A stretch of DNA of 64,000 nt, from assembly GCA_013396525.1 (NCBI GenBank), contig VWYX01000389.1:317674-381673 (forward strand), given 5' to 3'. Below, piece after piece: positions 34,771 to 49,700 of this stretch (its first letter is position 1; each line of letters starts with the position of its first letter). The position numbers and the translations under genes were made by a program. The notes under the pieces were generated by a model that was not told where the DNA came from, did no database searches, and saw nothing but the letters and a program-made list of their open reading frames with translations. Source of the stretch: Chaetorhynchus papuensis (taxonomy: Eukaryota; Chordata; Aves; Passeriformes; Rhipiduridae).

Positions 34771-37700
34771 GTAACGGCACCGCGGGCTCCCTGCCGGCCG
34801 CCCGGGGGGCCCGAGGAGGCCGTCCCGGGCCTGGGCCCCCGCCGCGGCCGCCCCGGGAGCTGGGCCGGGGGGGCCTCGTAGGGCCCCGCCGCGGGTGGGG
34901 GGTGGCCGGGCTGGCAGCAGGCGCCGGGCCGAGGCTTCCTCCGTGTCAGTCCACGCGTGTTCTTAACTGTTCTTGCTTGTCCGTGCGTGTCCTTGCCTGT
35001 CCCCGTCTGTCCGTGCGTGTCCTTGCCCGTCCTTTCTGTCTGCCTCGCAGTGACCGCCCGCCCGATGTCCTTGTGGTGCCTGGAGGTCAAGTTCTCGTCG
35101 TCATGACCTCGCTGCCGGGGAGCGTTCCCTCGACAGCAGTCCTCCCAGGGATTTTCACCCCACTACCCTCTTTGTATCGTGTTACCTTTCCTCTCCATCC
35201 CTTTTTCGAAACGCGTTATCTTTTCCAGAGGATGAATAGCTGCTTTTTCGCTGATTTCTTAAAAGTAGTATTGGAAATAGTTTTATAATCTTTGGTGGCA
35301 CTTTTTTATTTCTTTAATGCAGAGATCTGTGTTAGAAGTCCAGTACATGACCCAACCACGAGTTGAAGATGTGTACATGTGTTTACTTTTGTGCAATTCA
35401 CAGGCCTAAGGCTATTTTAAGACCCCACTCTAGTCAGGAGAAATAATGTAGCTCAGTGTCTTTACTTGTGATTTAGAGGGTTTGCTTTTCGTGCTCCTTA
35501 AGTCCTTTCATATTAACAGGTTGGTAACAGTAATTTTTTTAACCTGCGGGGGTTTTTATGTATATCTGTGTGCATGCATGTAGAAACACACAGAGAAATC
35601 TATATATTCACACATTGAGAAACAGCTATAGCTCAACTATTTTTTCACATTTTTGTCTTCTGATTGTCCCATTGGTTAGTACTGCCTTCTCCCTCCTAAA
35701 ATGGCACCTGTTTTATGGTGTTGAAGGTTAATTCTCAGTCTCCTAAAAATGTTTTGAAATCTGTGATTATGAATTTAGGAGTTCCTCTAGGCTAATGCAG
35801 AAACTTACTGTTCATGTTCAACTGCTTGTTTCTGCCCTTCTTCTACTCCTCCGTGGTGTTGACAGAACTGTTGCCTGTGCCATGTGGTAAATTGAGTCAG
35901 TCAAGTGATTCAGGCTAAAAATAATTTTGTTTGTTTGTTTTAAAGTCTTGCCATTCTACATTTCAAGTAATTATTTTGAAAAAAATAGTAAGGTGTAGCA
36001 GGGCTGGGTATGAAAAGCATGGAAGTATGAGGCAGGTACAGTTAAGCTGGTGTTTCTTCTTTGAAAGAGTGCCTTAGGTTCCTTCCTTGCCACAGATGGA
36101 GAGGAAAAATTTGTGTCCCTTAGTGTTTTCAGGAAGAGACATTTGCGTGAGGGGGACTGAAACTTACGCTTCACATTCTGTAGGACGGTGGCCTGCTCAC
36201 AGGTCAGCAGGTTTATTGGAGAAGAGGGAGACCATTATGAGTTTCTCTTAAAGTTTTGTACACAGCTTTGTAATCATCACTTGTTGTTAGAATGAGAATA
36301 AAATTTTACATGGAACAAGGAAAAGACGCTTCAGAATAAAATAGTTTTGGCAGTATGAGGGAATGCTTAAGACTATCATTCATTGCATGGGTTTTGCAAA
36401 GTAGTTATTTCTTGGTTAGTAAGCACTAAAACTTAAATCTTTTCTCAGTTACTGTTTTATATACAAATACCTGTAGATGAAAAATATTTATATGAATTTT
36501 ATTCTTAACCAGCCTCTGTAGTCTCCCTACTTGGGGGTGAGAGTTAACATACATAATTACAGAAAAGGATTTAGGGTTCTGTTTTAAATTCAAGATGTCT
36601 TCACAGATCTTGCAGCTCACTGTGAGGTAATAAATCAGATAGAAGTGGAGGGGAGAAAGTGTATCTGTTGCTTTTTTACTTTGTATTGCTTCTTGAATGC
36701 AACTGTTTTCCTTTTTTACATACCTTATAAACGTTCTTACAGAGCATGTAATCCTTTGTATTTCATCAGAAACCTAGATAAATTTCAGTATACAGACAGG
36801 TGCCTCAAAGTTTGACAGTGAACAAGTCCCATTTTTAGCTTTAGTGTCTCACATCTCCCAGCCTCACAGAACTGAACCTTTTGCTAAAGACTACTTAAGC
36901 TTCTTTTCCAGTTGCAGTGGTTAGCAGCTATCTAAAAGACTCCTTCTTTGAGAAGCCAGTAGTTTGCTGCATATCTTGCAATTGGATATCTAAATCCTGC
37001 AATACTGGTTTCCTTTCAGAAAAGTATTTTGACAGACATAATTTGGTACAAGTAGTTTCTTTGGTTTGGAGTATACTTGAAGTATTTTTCTGTCTAATTT
37101 ATTAGTGGTGTAATCTCTGTTGTTGTCAAACTGCAGAAAGAATGTATTATACCAGAGTGCTAGATGTGTGTCTTTAAGTAAATACAGGTGTTAGAATTAC
37201 TAACAATAAAAATTATTGGTGTTCATAGGAGATGACTGAAGAAGATTCTGGAACTGTCAATTCTGAGGGCATTTGAATGATTCTTGCATCACTCCAGCAT
37301 TATACTTTTGTTTACTTAGATTCAGAGTAAGGTTTGGTTGTTAGGTAAGACTTTACGTAAGTTTCATGTTACTTGCCCAAATTAGATTATGAGTGTAATA
37401 TAGCGTATTGTTTGGACACTGTAGGATTAAATTTTAAGCATTCAAGATATAGTTTTATTTGCAGTGCATTTTTATGCAGATTTTTGCGTGTGAAACTTCT
37501 TAGAGTGCTCCAGCTTTCAGAACTTCAATTAAATAATAATACAGTCACTTTCCAAGAGTTACAAGAGAGATTCTGTTCTGATTTCCGTTAGTGATATTTA
37601 GTTCTTACAAATCTTATGACATCATCTAGCACAAATACTGCTTTTATCGGGACATGTTTAGGCACTTTAAGATACACATGCCCAAGCTGCCCAGTGATTC

Positions 37701-40700
37701 TAAACTGGTTATTTCCACAATATGGAAATAAGTGTTCAGTTTGAAGTTAAAAGAACATGCAGCAACATTCGTCATATCTTTATGAAATCCCAAGTGCTTG
37801 TTTTAAATCACTTCAGCAGTGGTTACCAAGTCCCTCATTAATCTGGTGGTGAGCCTAACAGATGTCAGCAGATACCTGAGCTGATTCAGAAAGTAGAAGT
37901 GCCTCCTTTGATTAAATCATGTTTTGAAGCTTTCATGCTGTAAGATCTGTGATGTTTCTAGGAGGCTTGAAATTGTGTTGAACGTGCTCTCCCTACTTTG
38001 ACCTAAAAGACTGCAGTGTTTCCTTACGTTGGAAGTATGGACAGTTGGACCTGGGAAAAGAAAACTTCAAACAAATTTCTGCTGTACTGGGAATCAGATA
38101 TTTGTTTCAAAACCACTTCAGAATGTTTCTGAGAAGCCCTTTCTATTACAATGTATTGGAGTCAGAATTAATTTCTGTTGCTGTAGCAGAATATTTTGTC
38201 TGTGAAGGTGTAATATGGCCACACACTCTGCACATTTCATGTTAATGAATTTTTCATGTCACTTTTCAGTGGTTTTTCAAAATGTGTTACCTTCCTCTTG
38301 TAGTGCTATTGTAAAGACAGCAAACGTGTTGCTGGTTCATCATTGTTAGGGGTTTGGAAGGATGCCCATGCACAAAAAACTCATACACAGTCAGAATTTC
38401 AAAGCAAGTCAATTTTATTAGTCACATTAGCAATAAATGCATACCAACTCCTGGATGCTGGAGAAGCCGCTGAGCAGGAGAAGGAGATGGAGCATGGTGC
38501 TCAGGCGGGAGGGGCAGACAGGCTGTGCACCTTCAGGGCATCCCCTAGATGAAAACGACATGTATCATGTCCTCCTCTCCCCTCCACCCCAGAACCACAC
38601 CTTATATCTCCTCCTCAGGAGTGGTCAGTTTCAACGTCATCTCACATGGGATCAGCGCATGAGATGAGGACATAACGGCCCATGATCACACCTCCATACC
38701 AACAATGGCTTTATTGTGTATTATTCCTCTTTCACAGGATGAATCCCACCAGATGACCAGATACATAGTTTCATTTCTGAAGGGAAGTCTTGCCAACTAA
38801 CGATAAGGTCTTCTTTTACATTATCTTGTCCATGTGTACCACAGCGAACCAAATATGGCAGGCCTTAGACACGCCTTTGGTCCCTGACACAATCATAAAT
38901 GCATATTTATCATGAAAGCAAAGAATTATGGACACTTGTGTAGTACAAAGCCAGTTATTCAATTCATAATCAAGAAATTGAGGAAATCTGGGATGCCATT
39001 TACATCTCAGTCTTCAGTTACTGTCTTTATAAGCAAGCTTCCCCCTCAGGAAAATGAGGGGGAAGCCATTTCTGTGACAAAATAAAGTACTTCTAAACCA
39101 GAAAAAACTCCTGTCTTAGTTTTTTATCCTGTCCTTCATGAAGAATAGATAAAATGCTTACTAACTTAAAATCTGCAAGGTAACTAGCTTACTCTTTTGT
39201 GTTATTGTTTGGTTTGCTTTGTTTTTTTTTTCTTTCATGAAATAGTATTGACATTTTTGTTGCATGTCAGTACCAAACCATGTGCTAAAACAGGGTTTAG
39301 TAGACTTCCCGGAGCTACATCTGGGTAGAGCAGAGAGCTGTTAGAAGATGCACAAAGCCCGAATCTGGTTAATAGAAGCACTATTTGGCCAGTGTTAGTG
39401 CTAGCCAGTGTGAGATTTTTGTCAAGTCTGGAATAGGTATCATGTTGCAGAAATTGTATTGTTTATTATTTCATGCACATGTTATACATGTCTGCTGCTT
39501 ACTTTATCCCACACAATATATAAAAGTATGTGTGGTGATGTCAGGCTCAGACACATCAGAAGCTGTGGTTTTCATTAATAAAAAAAAAATAGTCTGTAGC
39601 ACTTATCTTTCTTAAAATTATTTCCGGTGACTGATATCATCTGCAGAGATTATCTGGGATAAAATTTAAAGATAAGACCAGGCAAAAGAGCAGTCTTTTT
39701 GCAGTCTTTCCCTAGCTGTATAAGTGATGTTTACAGGTAGTTTCATTTTGGTTATTCACTAGGGAAAAAGATGTATTTGGCTTCTAAAATACATATTTGG
39801 CTGGAATTTTACAATTTTGTTTTAAGTATCTGGTTTGATTTTAATATGTATCAAAACAAGTACGGTGAATCACAGTATCTTACAACATAATAGCACTACG
39901 GTAAACTGAAATCTGGAATAAAATTCCAGCAAGTTTTTTGCTCGTGATGTTGTGGTGACATGGAGTGTTGGAGCAGACTCAAGGTGAAAGATATGGAGAG
40001 ACAAATGGGCATGGACAATGGGAGAAAAAAGATGAAATCCACTACGGTTCATACACTTAATAAGCATCAGTTTAAAAACAAAACTCCAGTGAGTCTTTGA
40101 TCTTGCAGACACCCTGAAGCAGTAGTTTGGGAGTAGCTATTTCATATGTCTTAAGTGCGTAATTTGATTAAAACCAGCTTCTTTTGACTCTGTCCACACT
40201 GTTCAAATAGTGATTGTGTGGTTAAGAGAGGGTCTAGGAGGCAAAACTTGCCTTTTCACTGTGACTGAAAGCAGCAGCAGTGGTTGTTACAGTCACAGGT
40301 CCTTTGATGACAGCCTGTATCTGGCTCTTATGAAGGACGGCTCTCTTTCTGCAACAATTTTGCATGCTTTGAGGAAGAGGAAATTTCTGATAAGTAGGAT
40401 GACTTCAGTCCCTTTGCAGTATTTTATGTAGTATCTCAAAGTTGCTATTCCATCATTACTTGAGTAGTTACAACAGAACGTCATACTCTGTTACTCATGT
40501 CTGTTGTGTTCATGGGTGTGCACCATTATTAAGATATCAGAGTGACTCTGGTGAACCAGAACGGTGTCTTAGATTTCCCACTTTTACCTTTTCTGGTTGG
40601 CATTATTTGAAGTAGGATGTAGGAGTGCTCCTTGTTTCCTTTGGAGTGGAAAGAGGAAGCTTTGGAAAGCCCCTATGGAGTAATGAAGATATTGAATATA

Positions 40701-43700
40701 ATGAAACATGGGAGCAGTAGGATATTGCTGTCAATGTGAACAATTCCATCACAGTGAAAAAATGAAAAATACCATGTGCCATGTAGTTTAGTAGTGAGCT
40801 CAGATCAAGCTCATTCTAGTTCTTAAAGTGTATGGGATTCCTGTAGTGTTTGAGAAAGTTAATACTTTCAGTATTGGTCTAGAGGAGGAAGAGGATGGAT
40901 TAGAAAGATGCGCGAGTAAGAGGGGCAGATAGGGAAAAAAAAAGTTTGGGAGAGACAAAGTTTAAGAATGGGGCAAGGAGGAGATGTGTCATTCTGGAAA
41001 TGGCTATTTTTGCAATGTATTTATGGAGAAGTAAGTACAGCAGTCATCTTGACAGCAAAATGTTCCTGATAAGGCTTCTTAGGTTGCTCTTTTTTCATTG
41101 GTCATGTAACTTGGAGTGACTTTTTAATTAAATTCGGTTCCTTCATTTTGGAATCAGAAACCCAGAGGGGAGGAACGACACTCTGTAAGTCAAGGCTGAA
41201 CAGAGACAAGCAGACAAATGTTTAAGGTATATTTGTGTTGGAAAAAAAAAAACTAGTAAATAAGCAATGTACTTGCTTCTCCACTAAAACAGCTCAGTGC
41301 TCTTCTAACCAGTTCTATGGCACACTAACCATTGTGGTCTCAGAACTGTAGGTTGCTTATGTAAAGTTTGGTATACTTTTTAAAAAGCATTTTTACATGT
41401 GGCAATAACTTTTTTCAAAAATGTACTGATTTGAGAACCTAATTATCTTCTTTCTACTTAAAACATTTGAAGAGGAGTGAAGATATAAATAAAACCCCAA
41501 AACACCACCAAACAAAAAAAAACCCCAAACATCCAACTCCTCAAAAAAGCTTTGGAGGGTAGAGGTGAAGTTTGTTGGCAAAGGACATGCTTTCCTTCAG
41601 GGACTAAACAAAATATAATCTAACACTGGGTTTGAAAAATGATGCTTTGTTTTCAAGACGATCCCCGAAACATTCTTATGGAGAAGACTTTCATGTTAGT
41701 ATATCCTAATACCAAATATTTGCTATCTCAGAGTTTGAGAAATATATTTGTAGAACTTGTTGCACTAAGATGAACCACATTTTTTGTCAAATATATAAGT
41801 TGATATTAATATTATGAAATCCCAGATAGATACATGGGGAGAGGGAATAATTATGCCAGCTGTCAGTGGACAGTGTTTCAGATCTGTGTTTGCAAAATAA
41901 TAAAATTTGCTTTATTGATGGACGTTTAATATACCATGTTCAAAACGTTTAACTCATAGTGGAAAAATACTGCTATTTAGATTTTAAGAATTACCTTCAT
42001 TTTGCCTTAATGTAGGTTTGAGCATTTTGACTCAATTGACCTTGTTATTGTCTGTCTTAGATGAAATTGGGTGTTTTAAGAGACTAGAATGCTGAAAGGC
42101 TTTTATAGTTAGCAGGGAAGCATGAACCGGCTCGCAAATAGTTTTCTAAAAACCCTAAGTTTAAAAAATCTTATTTTTTACTAATAATTTCTGTAAATTT
42201 TTATGATCCTTAATAGCTAAATGTTTTATATTTTCTATCCATATGCAGGTTTTCATTCTTATTACAATACAGTGAATTTTGCTAAGTTTTTGAAATTCTT
42301 TTGTAAGCATTTGATTCTGAGTGTGTTAAAAAGTATACCTCTGAACTGTATTAAGATAATATCCTTTTTTGTTTCTAATAAAAGAAAGCTCTAAACTAGC
42401 AGGAGGCAAGATGAACAGTTAACATTACCTTCTTTATAATGTGTGTTTTCATATTTCCTGAGAAATGAATGGCATTGTTTCTATCTGAGTTTCAAAGGAC
42501 AGTTGTTCTCTCCTGGCAGTATAACAGTATGTTTAGGTACTATTTACTTAACTCCTTCTAGCTGCAGTAGTTTCTGTCTGAATCTTCCCTTGACCCATGA
42601 CTGATGTTGAAGAAGTAATTTTTGACTCAACCAGACAGACTGTAGGCAGTTGCAGAATGTGTGTGGGCAAACAGTTCTTGCAGCTGCTTATTTCTGGGGT
42701 CTTAACATAAAAGAGTTCATAAACAAGTCCTATTCATTTTTTTTTTAAGTCTGACTTTATGTGTTTGATATAAAATATTTTTAGACCTTTTATGAATGTG
42801 TATTTTATATACGAACGCCCCTGACGTTGCCATTTGTGATCAGTCTGTTGAAGTAATCTTCTGCTAAACGTTAAGGATGCCATTTATATTGAAGTCCAAA
42901 CTAAAATTTTGTTGCAGATGATGGCTGTTGAGTTTTTAATCTTTTTTATAGATTTTGGTACTTTTAAGATAAGATTTTTATGGATATTGCATGTTAAGAA
43001 GTTACCATGCATCATCATCATCTTTCTACTACATTTTAAATGAAGGAAAAAGGCAGAAAGCTCTTCATGCAGTAGCTTTGACTATTCTGTCATGTATTCA
43101 AGGAGTATTTGCATGTGCTGCGTAAGTTATTGGAAGGAAAATTCTGCAAGAGTGATGTTTTGTCATATGCCAGTGTTTGTGCTTACCAGAGAAAGAGACA
43201 AATAATCTGAATGTTGTTGTCTGAACTGGAATTCAAGAATAAGGTTTGCATTTAAAATACCACTGTTGCCTTAAGACTTTAGAAAACAGTGAGTAATATC
43301 AAGACTTTCAGTCTCCTTTCAGAGAGAGAGGTAACAGCTGATTAGATAGTAAGAATATGAAAAGGAAGAAAGGATAGTACTAGTGGAGGAGAGGATCAGT
43401 GTACAAGGAGGAGTACAAGCAGACACACAAATAGGGTAGCTATGAAGTTATTTTTATTCTCAAAGGTGAGTTCTCAAAAATGCTTCTGTGGTGTGTTTAC
43501 ATTAATAAATAATGACAGATGGAAATAAAATTAAATCAGATAATTATGGAAAAACAGAGCACTCAAGCTTTTTTTGAATGTATACTTCATTTATGTAGCT
43601 TGGTAGGAATGTAGCTTTCATTAAATTTCTCTTGTAGCACACAGTAGTTTGTCCTTCATCAGTTTAAAGAATTGTTGTTCCAAGATTGCAGATGCTGAAG

Positions 43701-46700
43701 CAGTATACAAAAGAAAGGATTGGGGTTTTTTCCTAGCTAGCACCATGTAATTGTTGCTTGCACTTGTGTGTAGAATAGGATTTAAAGTTTTGACATGGTA
43801 ATTTTTTTTTTTAAACTCTTGTTAAGAGACATTTACATAGGTTGCGTACATTGCAGCCAACTGGTTGTTTTCATCTTGAGACGTGTATTGTAGAAGATAT
43901 TTAATCACAGTAGTACCCACAATTAAAAGCTTGTGTGGTTAGTATCTCTTGAAAACAAGGTAAGATTTAAAATCAGTCGCTATAGAGAGACTACATAAAA
44001 ATTAAGTCCTTTGCTTTGGTTGCAATATGAGGCTGAACGCCAAGTGTAGATAAATTGCATACACTGGAAAAAACCCTGTATTTGATAGGAATTGATGACA
44101 AGCAAAGTGTCAGGGAGCAGCAAGGTCTGTCTACTCCAGAAGGTAAGGCAAGCTGGAAAGTGGGAGTAACCCCAACAGGGACGGTGCCCTTACAGACGAG
44201 GATAAGAGCCAGAACCGGGGCTGGAGGTGGGTACACTTAATGATGCCACTTAAGCAAGGCTTGAAGCCCCGGAGCTGAGCTTTTAAATGGGGTGTACATG
44301 GAGACCCTGTGTGAGGCTGGTAATGGCCATTAAGACCTGTTAGTGCCCTTACGGTTCTGATGCATGGTCCGGGAGAGTTAGTCTTCAGACTGTCGGTATC
44401 AGAGCACTTGAGACTGTATTCTTGCGCATGAGGTGGCACCATTGTTGTATCTTCTCTGCATGTAACTCAGTAGTCAAAAATTTATTGAAGTATCATGGGG
44501 GTTGTTCCCCTCAGAGATGTATAAGAACCATGTGGGCAGACAGATCAAGTGGTGTGATTAAGGTGTGTGACACGGAGAGTAGCTAAGGTACATGGTAATT
44601 GAGGAATGGCAGCAATTCAAAGGGGGATTGAGGACAAAAGCTTAGTCTCAGAAAGGAAATTGAAAAGTAAGGTAGCTGAGACAAGGTGAAGTTCACAAAG
44701 CGAGTGTGAAATTAAATCATACAAAATAGTATTACCTAGATTATCCCATTCTCATCTAGAAAAATTGCTAAGAGCATACAGTTTTGAAAAGAAACCTGTA
44801 TGTCGTGTTCCATTTGTAAAGCATTTGGCTTTCTCTAAGTGGCTTGTACTACAAACATTAAATACATTCAAGAGCTAAATAATTACCTCTTAAACACAGT
44901 TTGTCGTAGCTGCCCAACAACTAAGGCTAACTAGCTAAATAGCTTATTTGATTTTCACATGTTTTACAGGCCTTAGATTATTAGAATAAGAATTAATTAA
45001 GCCTGTAAGGGCAGTCAGATTGAAGGGCTAAATCAATAAGAGTGGATAGGGATGAAATTCAGGACCATGCTGTGCCATAAACCAGTCTGCAGACACAGAG
45101 GAATCTTTACTCTTTTTTTCTGTTTAATGTTACATGATTCAAAGGCTCTTTTTCAAAATGCACAAAATAAGACAGGGGTGGGTTGTGGAACATTAGTTTC
45201 ATTCCTCACAGTTTTGAAACTAAACCCTTTGACTTTTGTTGTTCCTTCTATAAAGAGAGCACAGTTTTTAGTTTTGTCAAGTTGTATGAATGCCTTGAAT
45301 GTGTATGTGTGGGGAATTTGACATTTAGAAAGCACAAACAAAGCAAATGTGTCACCTGGGTATTTTATCTTTACACCCTACACAACTTTTCTCTCTTCCT
45401 TTTTAACTTTATTAGGCTTTCTAACTAGAGAATGTAAAATTCAGATGATAGTTGTTACGGTCTGTGCAACATTTCTAGTATTACTTGTCTTCCAACTGAC
45501 TTGCCTGTAAGAAGTTTCTTGTTCTTGGCAGCCTGCTGTTCTCAGATTGTGAACTGAGGTTAATTCCTAAGATTAGGTGTTCTGGTTTGGAGAGTAGTGT
45601 GTAATGAAATGGTTTATTAGCAACTGTACAGGTGGCAGTAGTTCAGAGCTCCTATGACCTGATAGCAGTTGGACATCTTACAAATTACATATTGTATTCC
45701 TGTAAAAGTAGTACACGAGGTCTCCTTTCATAATGAGTTCTTTGATTTCTACAACAAAAATATTTAAATAATTTTGAGTCATTTTATTCTTAACATGTTA
45801 AGCCCCTCTCTCAAAAGTGTTTCCAGTCTGTTTTCTGCAATCCAGAAGACCAGAGACCACTGGTGTGCTCTGAGTCATGTGCATGTGAGGGTCAAGGAGC
45901 ACTGACATGACTTTTTTTAGAAGTTTAGTTGAAAATAATTACTTGGTTTGCATCCAAGCACTTAAAGAAATGTTTTGATACCAGCCTGGGACTTGAAGAG
46001 AACTGTTTCAGGATGTGCAGCTGTTGCTTGCCAGTGTGCTGACTTGAACCTCCAGCTAGCTCTGTGGATTTTTGCCTGAACTTTTCCTCAGCTCAAGCTG
46101 TTTGCATTGTGTGTGTGCTTGTACTCAAAAGCTTAGAAGACACCTGTACAGCTCTGCAGGAGTAGGCTGAGCCAGCCTGGGCATACTGTCTGCGTGGTGT
46201 CGAGCCTTCTGAAGGACTGGTCTTTTTTGTGTGCCCAGTCATGTCACCTCAATTAGCTGGCTACTGAAATGGGCCCTGCTTGAGTCAGGGAAAGTGCAGG
46301 CTTGGTAGTAGGTCAGAGCTAACCTTCTTTATTATGTCTTGACTGCAAGAGAGCTGGTTAAATGAAGAAGACTGGTGGTGGGCAACTCATGTCTTTGCGG
46401 AACTGACATATGTCCTGAGGAATTCACTGGGGTGCAGGAGTGCATGCAGTGCTCTGTTCCTGTGGTAGTTCTGGAAGGACCATGTCTGTCTTTACATTGT
46501 GCATTGGTTCAGCTGATACTTGTTTGAATATAGTAGGTCAACAGCATTTTCCCACCTGTGGGATTATTAAAGTAGAATGTAAAGTAACTAAAATTTGATG
46601 ATTTTCTACTTAATGAAGTATTCACTACTTGAAAATTCAACTAATTTAAAAGAATCATAGAATATTCTGAGTTGGAAAAGACCCACAAGTATCACTGAGT

Positions 46701-49700
46701 CCAGCTCCTGGCCCTGGCACAGGACACCCCAAGGGTCACACCAGGTGCCTTAGTGCACTGTCCAAACACCTTTTGAAGTCTGTCAGGCTTGGTGCTGTGA
46801 CCACTTCCCTGGGGAGCCTGTTCCAGTGCCCAGCCACCCTCTGGGTGAAGAACCTCTTCCTGATATCCAACCTAAACCTCCCCTGACACAGCTTCATGTC
46901 GTTACCTCAAGTACTATCATCGCAGAGAAGAGATCAGTGCCTGCCCTCCACGTCCCCTCACAAGGAAGTTGTAGACTGCGATGAAATCTCTCTTCAGTCT
47001 CCTCCAGGCTGAACAGACCAAGCTGATCCTCATATGGCTTCCCCTCAAGACCCTTCAACACCTTCATGGCCCTCCTGTGGGCATTCTCTTAATAGCTTTA
47101 TGACCTTCTTATAAGGGGGTGCCCAAAGCTGCCCCCAGCACTCGAGGTGAGGCTGCCCCAGTGCAGAGCAGAGGGGACAATCCCCTCCCTTGCCCAGCTG
47201 GCCATGCTGTGCCCGATGCTCCCCAGGACAGGCTTGGCCCTCCTGGCTGCCAAGGGCACTGCTGGCTCATGTTCAACTTGCCATCGACCTGGACCCCCAG
47301 GGCCCTTTCCATGGCACTGCTCTCCAGCCTCTCATTCCCTGGTCTGTCCATACATCAGGGCTGCCCCATCTCAGGTGCAGAATCCAGGACTTGCCCATGT
47401 TAAATTTTGTATGGTTTGTGATTGTAAATCCCTCTGATTGTCAAGATCTCTGTGCAGCTTCTCTGCCTTCAAAAGCTCCTCCCAATTTCGTATCATTGTC
47501 AAACTTGCTTAGTATCCCTTACAGTCCTGCGTCCAGGTTGTTAATGAAGATTTTGAAGGGCACAGGGCCAAAGATGAAGTTCTGTGGAACCACCCTAGTG
47601 ACGGGTCATCAGTCCGATACCACCCCATTCACTGTAACCTTTTGTGTCCAACCCATGAGCCAGTTCCCACCCATCCCATGATGTGTTTGTCCAGCTGTGA
47701 GCTGGACATTTTGTCCAGACGGATCCTGTGAGAGGCAGTATTGAAAGCTTTGACAAAATCCAAAAAGATCACATCAACTGTCTTGCCTTGAGCGACTAGG
47801 TGTGCTACCTTGTCATAAAAGGAAATTGGCAAGTGCAACTGTTCCCTCATGAAGCCATGCTGGCTGTGACTGATGGCTGCATTGTTCTTCAGGTGTTTTT
47901 CACCTTCTTTGATCTTCTCCAAAGCTTTACCAGGCACTGAAGTGAGACTGACAGGCCTGTAGTTTAATATTTGTAAAGGAAGGTTAACTTAACATTTAGC
48001 TTTGAAGAAGCATATTTTAAGTTCCAAACCACAAGTCAAATGCTTATTTCCATGTTTATTTAGTACACTTATATAACCATTGCTTCTTTTCATAAGAGCA
48101 TAGTCAGTTCTTACCCTGTTTTTCAAACACACAACTGGAAAAAAAAATTACTGCATATGAAGTTAGTGGCAAGTAGATGTAGTGTCTATGTATTTATATT
48201 TCAATTTTGATAATTTCAGCAGCTTATTACAGAAGTTTCAGTAGTTTAGATTAAATAAATTAATATTGCTTTCATGTATTTAGAAACATAATTTACTCTG
48301 TTTAACATCATTTTATAGGCAAAAGTATGATCAGCCTACAGAATGAAAGTATTATTTATTAATGAGGAACTTAGTTTTCCTCCAAACACAGAAGTTACCC
48401 TTGAGTTCATATTGCAAAATAGAACTACATATCTCCATAGGCAGTGTTTGACAATATTTTACTTCTGTTGGAAAGTAGTAAGACTACTAAATTAAACTGG
48501 GTAAAAATGAATATCGTTGACTCTGTTAAGTCATTATTACTTCAACTACAGTAGTGAGTTTAATACCAAGGAAGCATTATACCACTGTGTTTAAATTCAT
48601 CTCTCACAAGTCCAGCTTTGCAAGCTGTCTTTGTAAGAATGCAATATATTGGGGCTAAATAAAAATATATTATAGTGGGCTGAATACTGTGCTCTGTGTT
48701 GTATTTGACATTGTATCATTATTGCTTGTGTTTTATGTGGAAGAACTTCGTACTGATTTGTATTTAGTCTGTTTAATCACATATGACTAGGTTGGTTACT
48801 GTGAGAGTTGTTGGTAGTGTTTCTTTTTGTTCTTTTTGTTCAGAATGTAATGTTTTTATGGTGGCTGTACTTTTTGATGCTCATATTATTATTTATAAAT
48901 GCAATAATATTAAAAAGGTCGGTTTTCGAAGAATTTATTTAATGTATTGTATCATTCATCATGGATTCTGCATATACGTATATTCACACCCACTGGTGCC
49001 CTGGTCTTTCAGTGTCAGGGTACTTAAAACATCCTTTAGACTTCTTGGTGTCTGTCTTCATTTTTCATGTGGCACATGGGGCTTTCTTCAAGACTTCATT
49101 TTACTCATATTTTATGATCTGATTACCTGTTTTTGTGTTACCTGTTTTTTTTAATGATATCTCCAACAGTTGACCAAAAGGGGGTGCTAATAGATCAAAC
49201 AGTCAGATGTGTTCCATAAAGAGGTTAAGGAAAAGTTTTTGTGCAATGGATTAAGTCCCAGCTACTGAATTTTGTCAAGTAAATACAAGTTTTCACATAT
49301 GGGTGTTGTGTGACATTCCGATCACAGCACTGCTCTCCATGGAAGGCAAATTCATGCCATGTAAATATGGCAGCTTCTTACCATGTAGGGGTTAAGCATG
49401 GGTTACTTAGCAGATATTTACAGTGATCAAATTTGTTGAATTTTAGCAATTGAATACAGATACCCAGAATTACCAAGTTTTATATGTTCTAGTCAGATGC
49501 CTTAATATCCTTTATTCAATTACCACAAAAGACATCCACTGACCATTTTTTTACTGTTTGGTTTTTTCTGTTCAACGGAAGTTGTTAATGGCATCGGTAG
49601 AGCTGGGACCTCTTAACATAAGAAGGGAAGTGGAGACCTAGGTATCTTCCCTGCAACAAGGAACTGCTATGTCCTTGTCCCACAGTTGGAAGGGATGGTT

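Noticed and set aside
34213..34881. 222-codon plus-strand frame across the NDUFS4 promoter
   Set aside because: It begins in a reversed CR1 tail and runs through low-complexity CpG-rich promoter sequence. The true frame of exon 1 differs.
34683..35090. 135-codon minus-strand frame with KDTHGQ-type repeats
   Set aside because: The peptide repeat is just the translation of the 30-bp DNA minisatellite antisense to NDUFS4.
48783..49154. 123-codon hydrophobic plus-strand frame
   Set aside because: T-rich intron sequence gives Phe/Leu/Cys-rich chance frames. There are no splice context, domain or homology cues.
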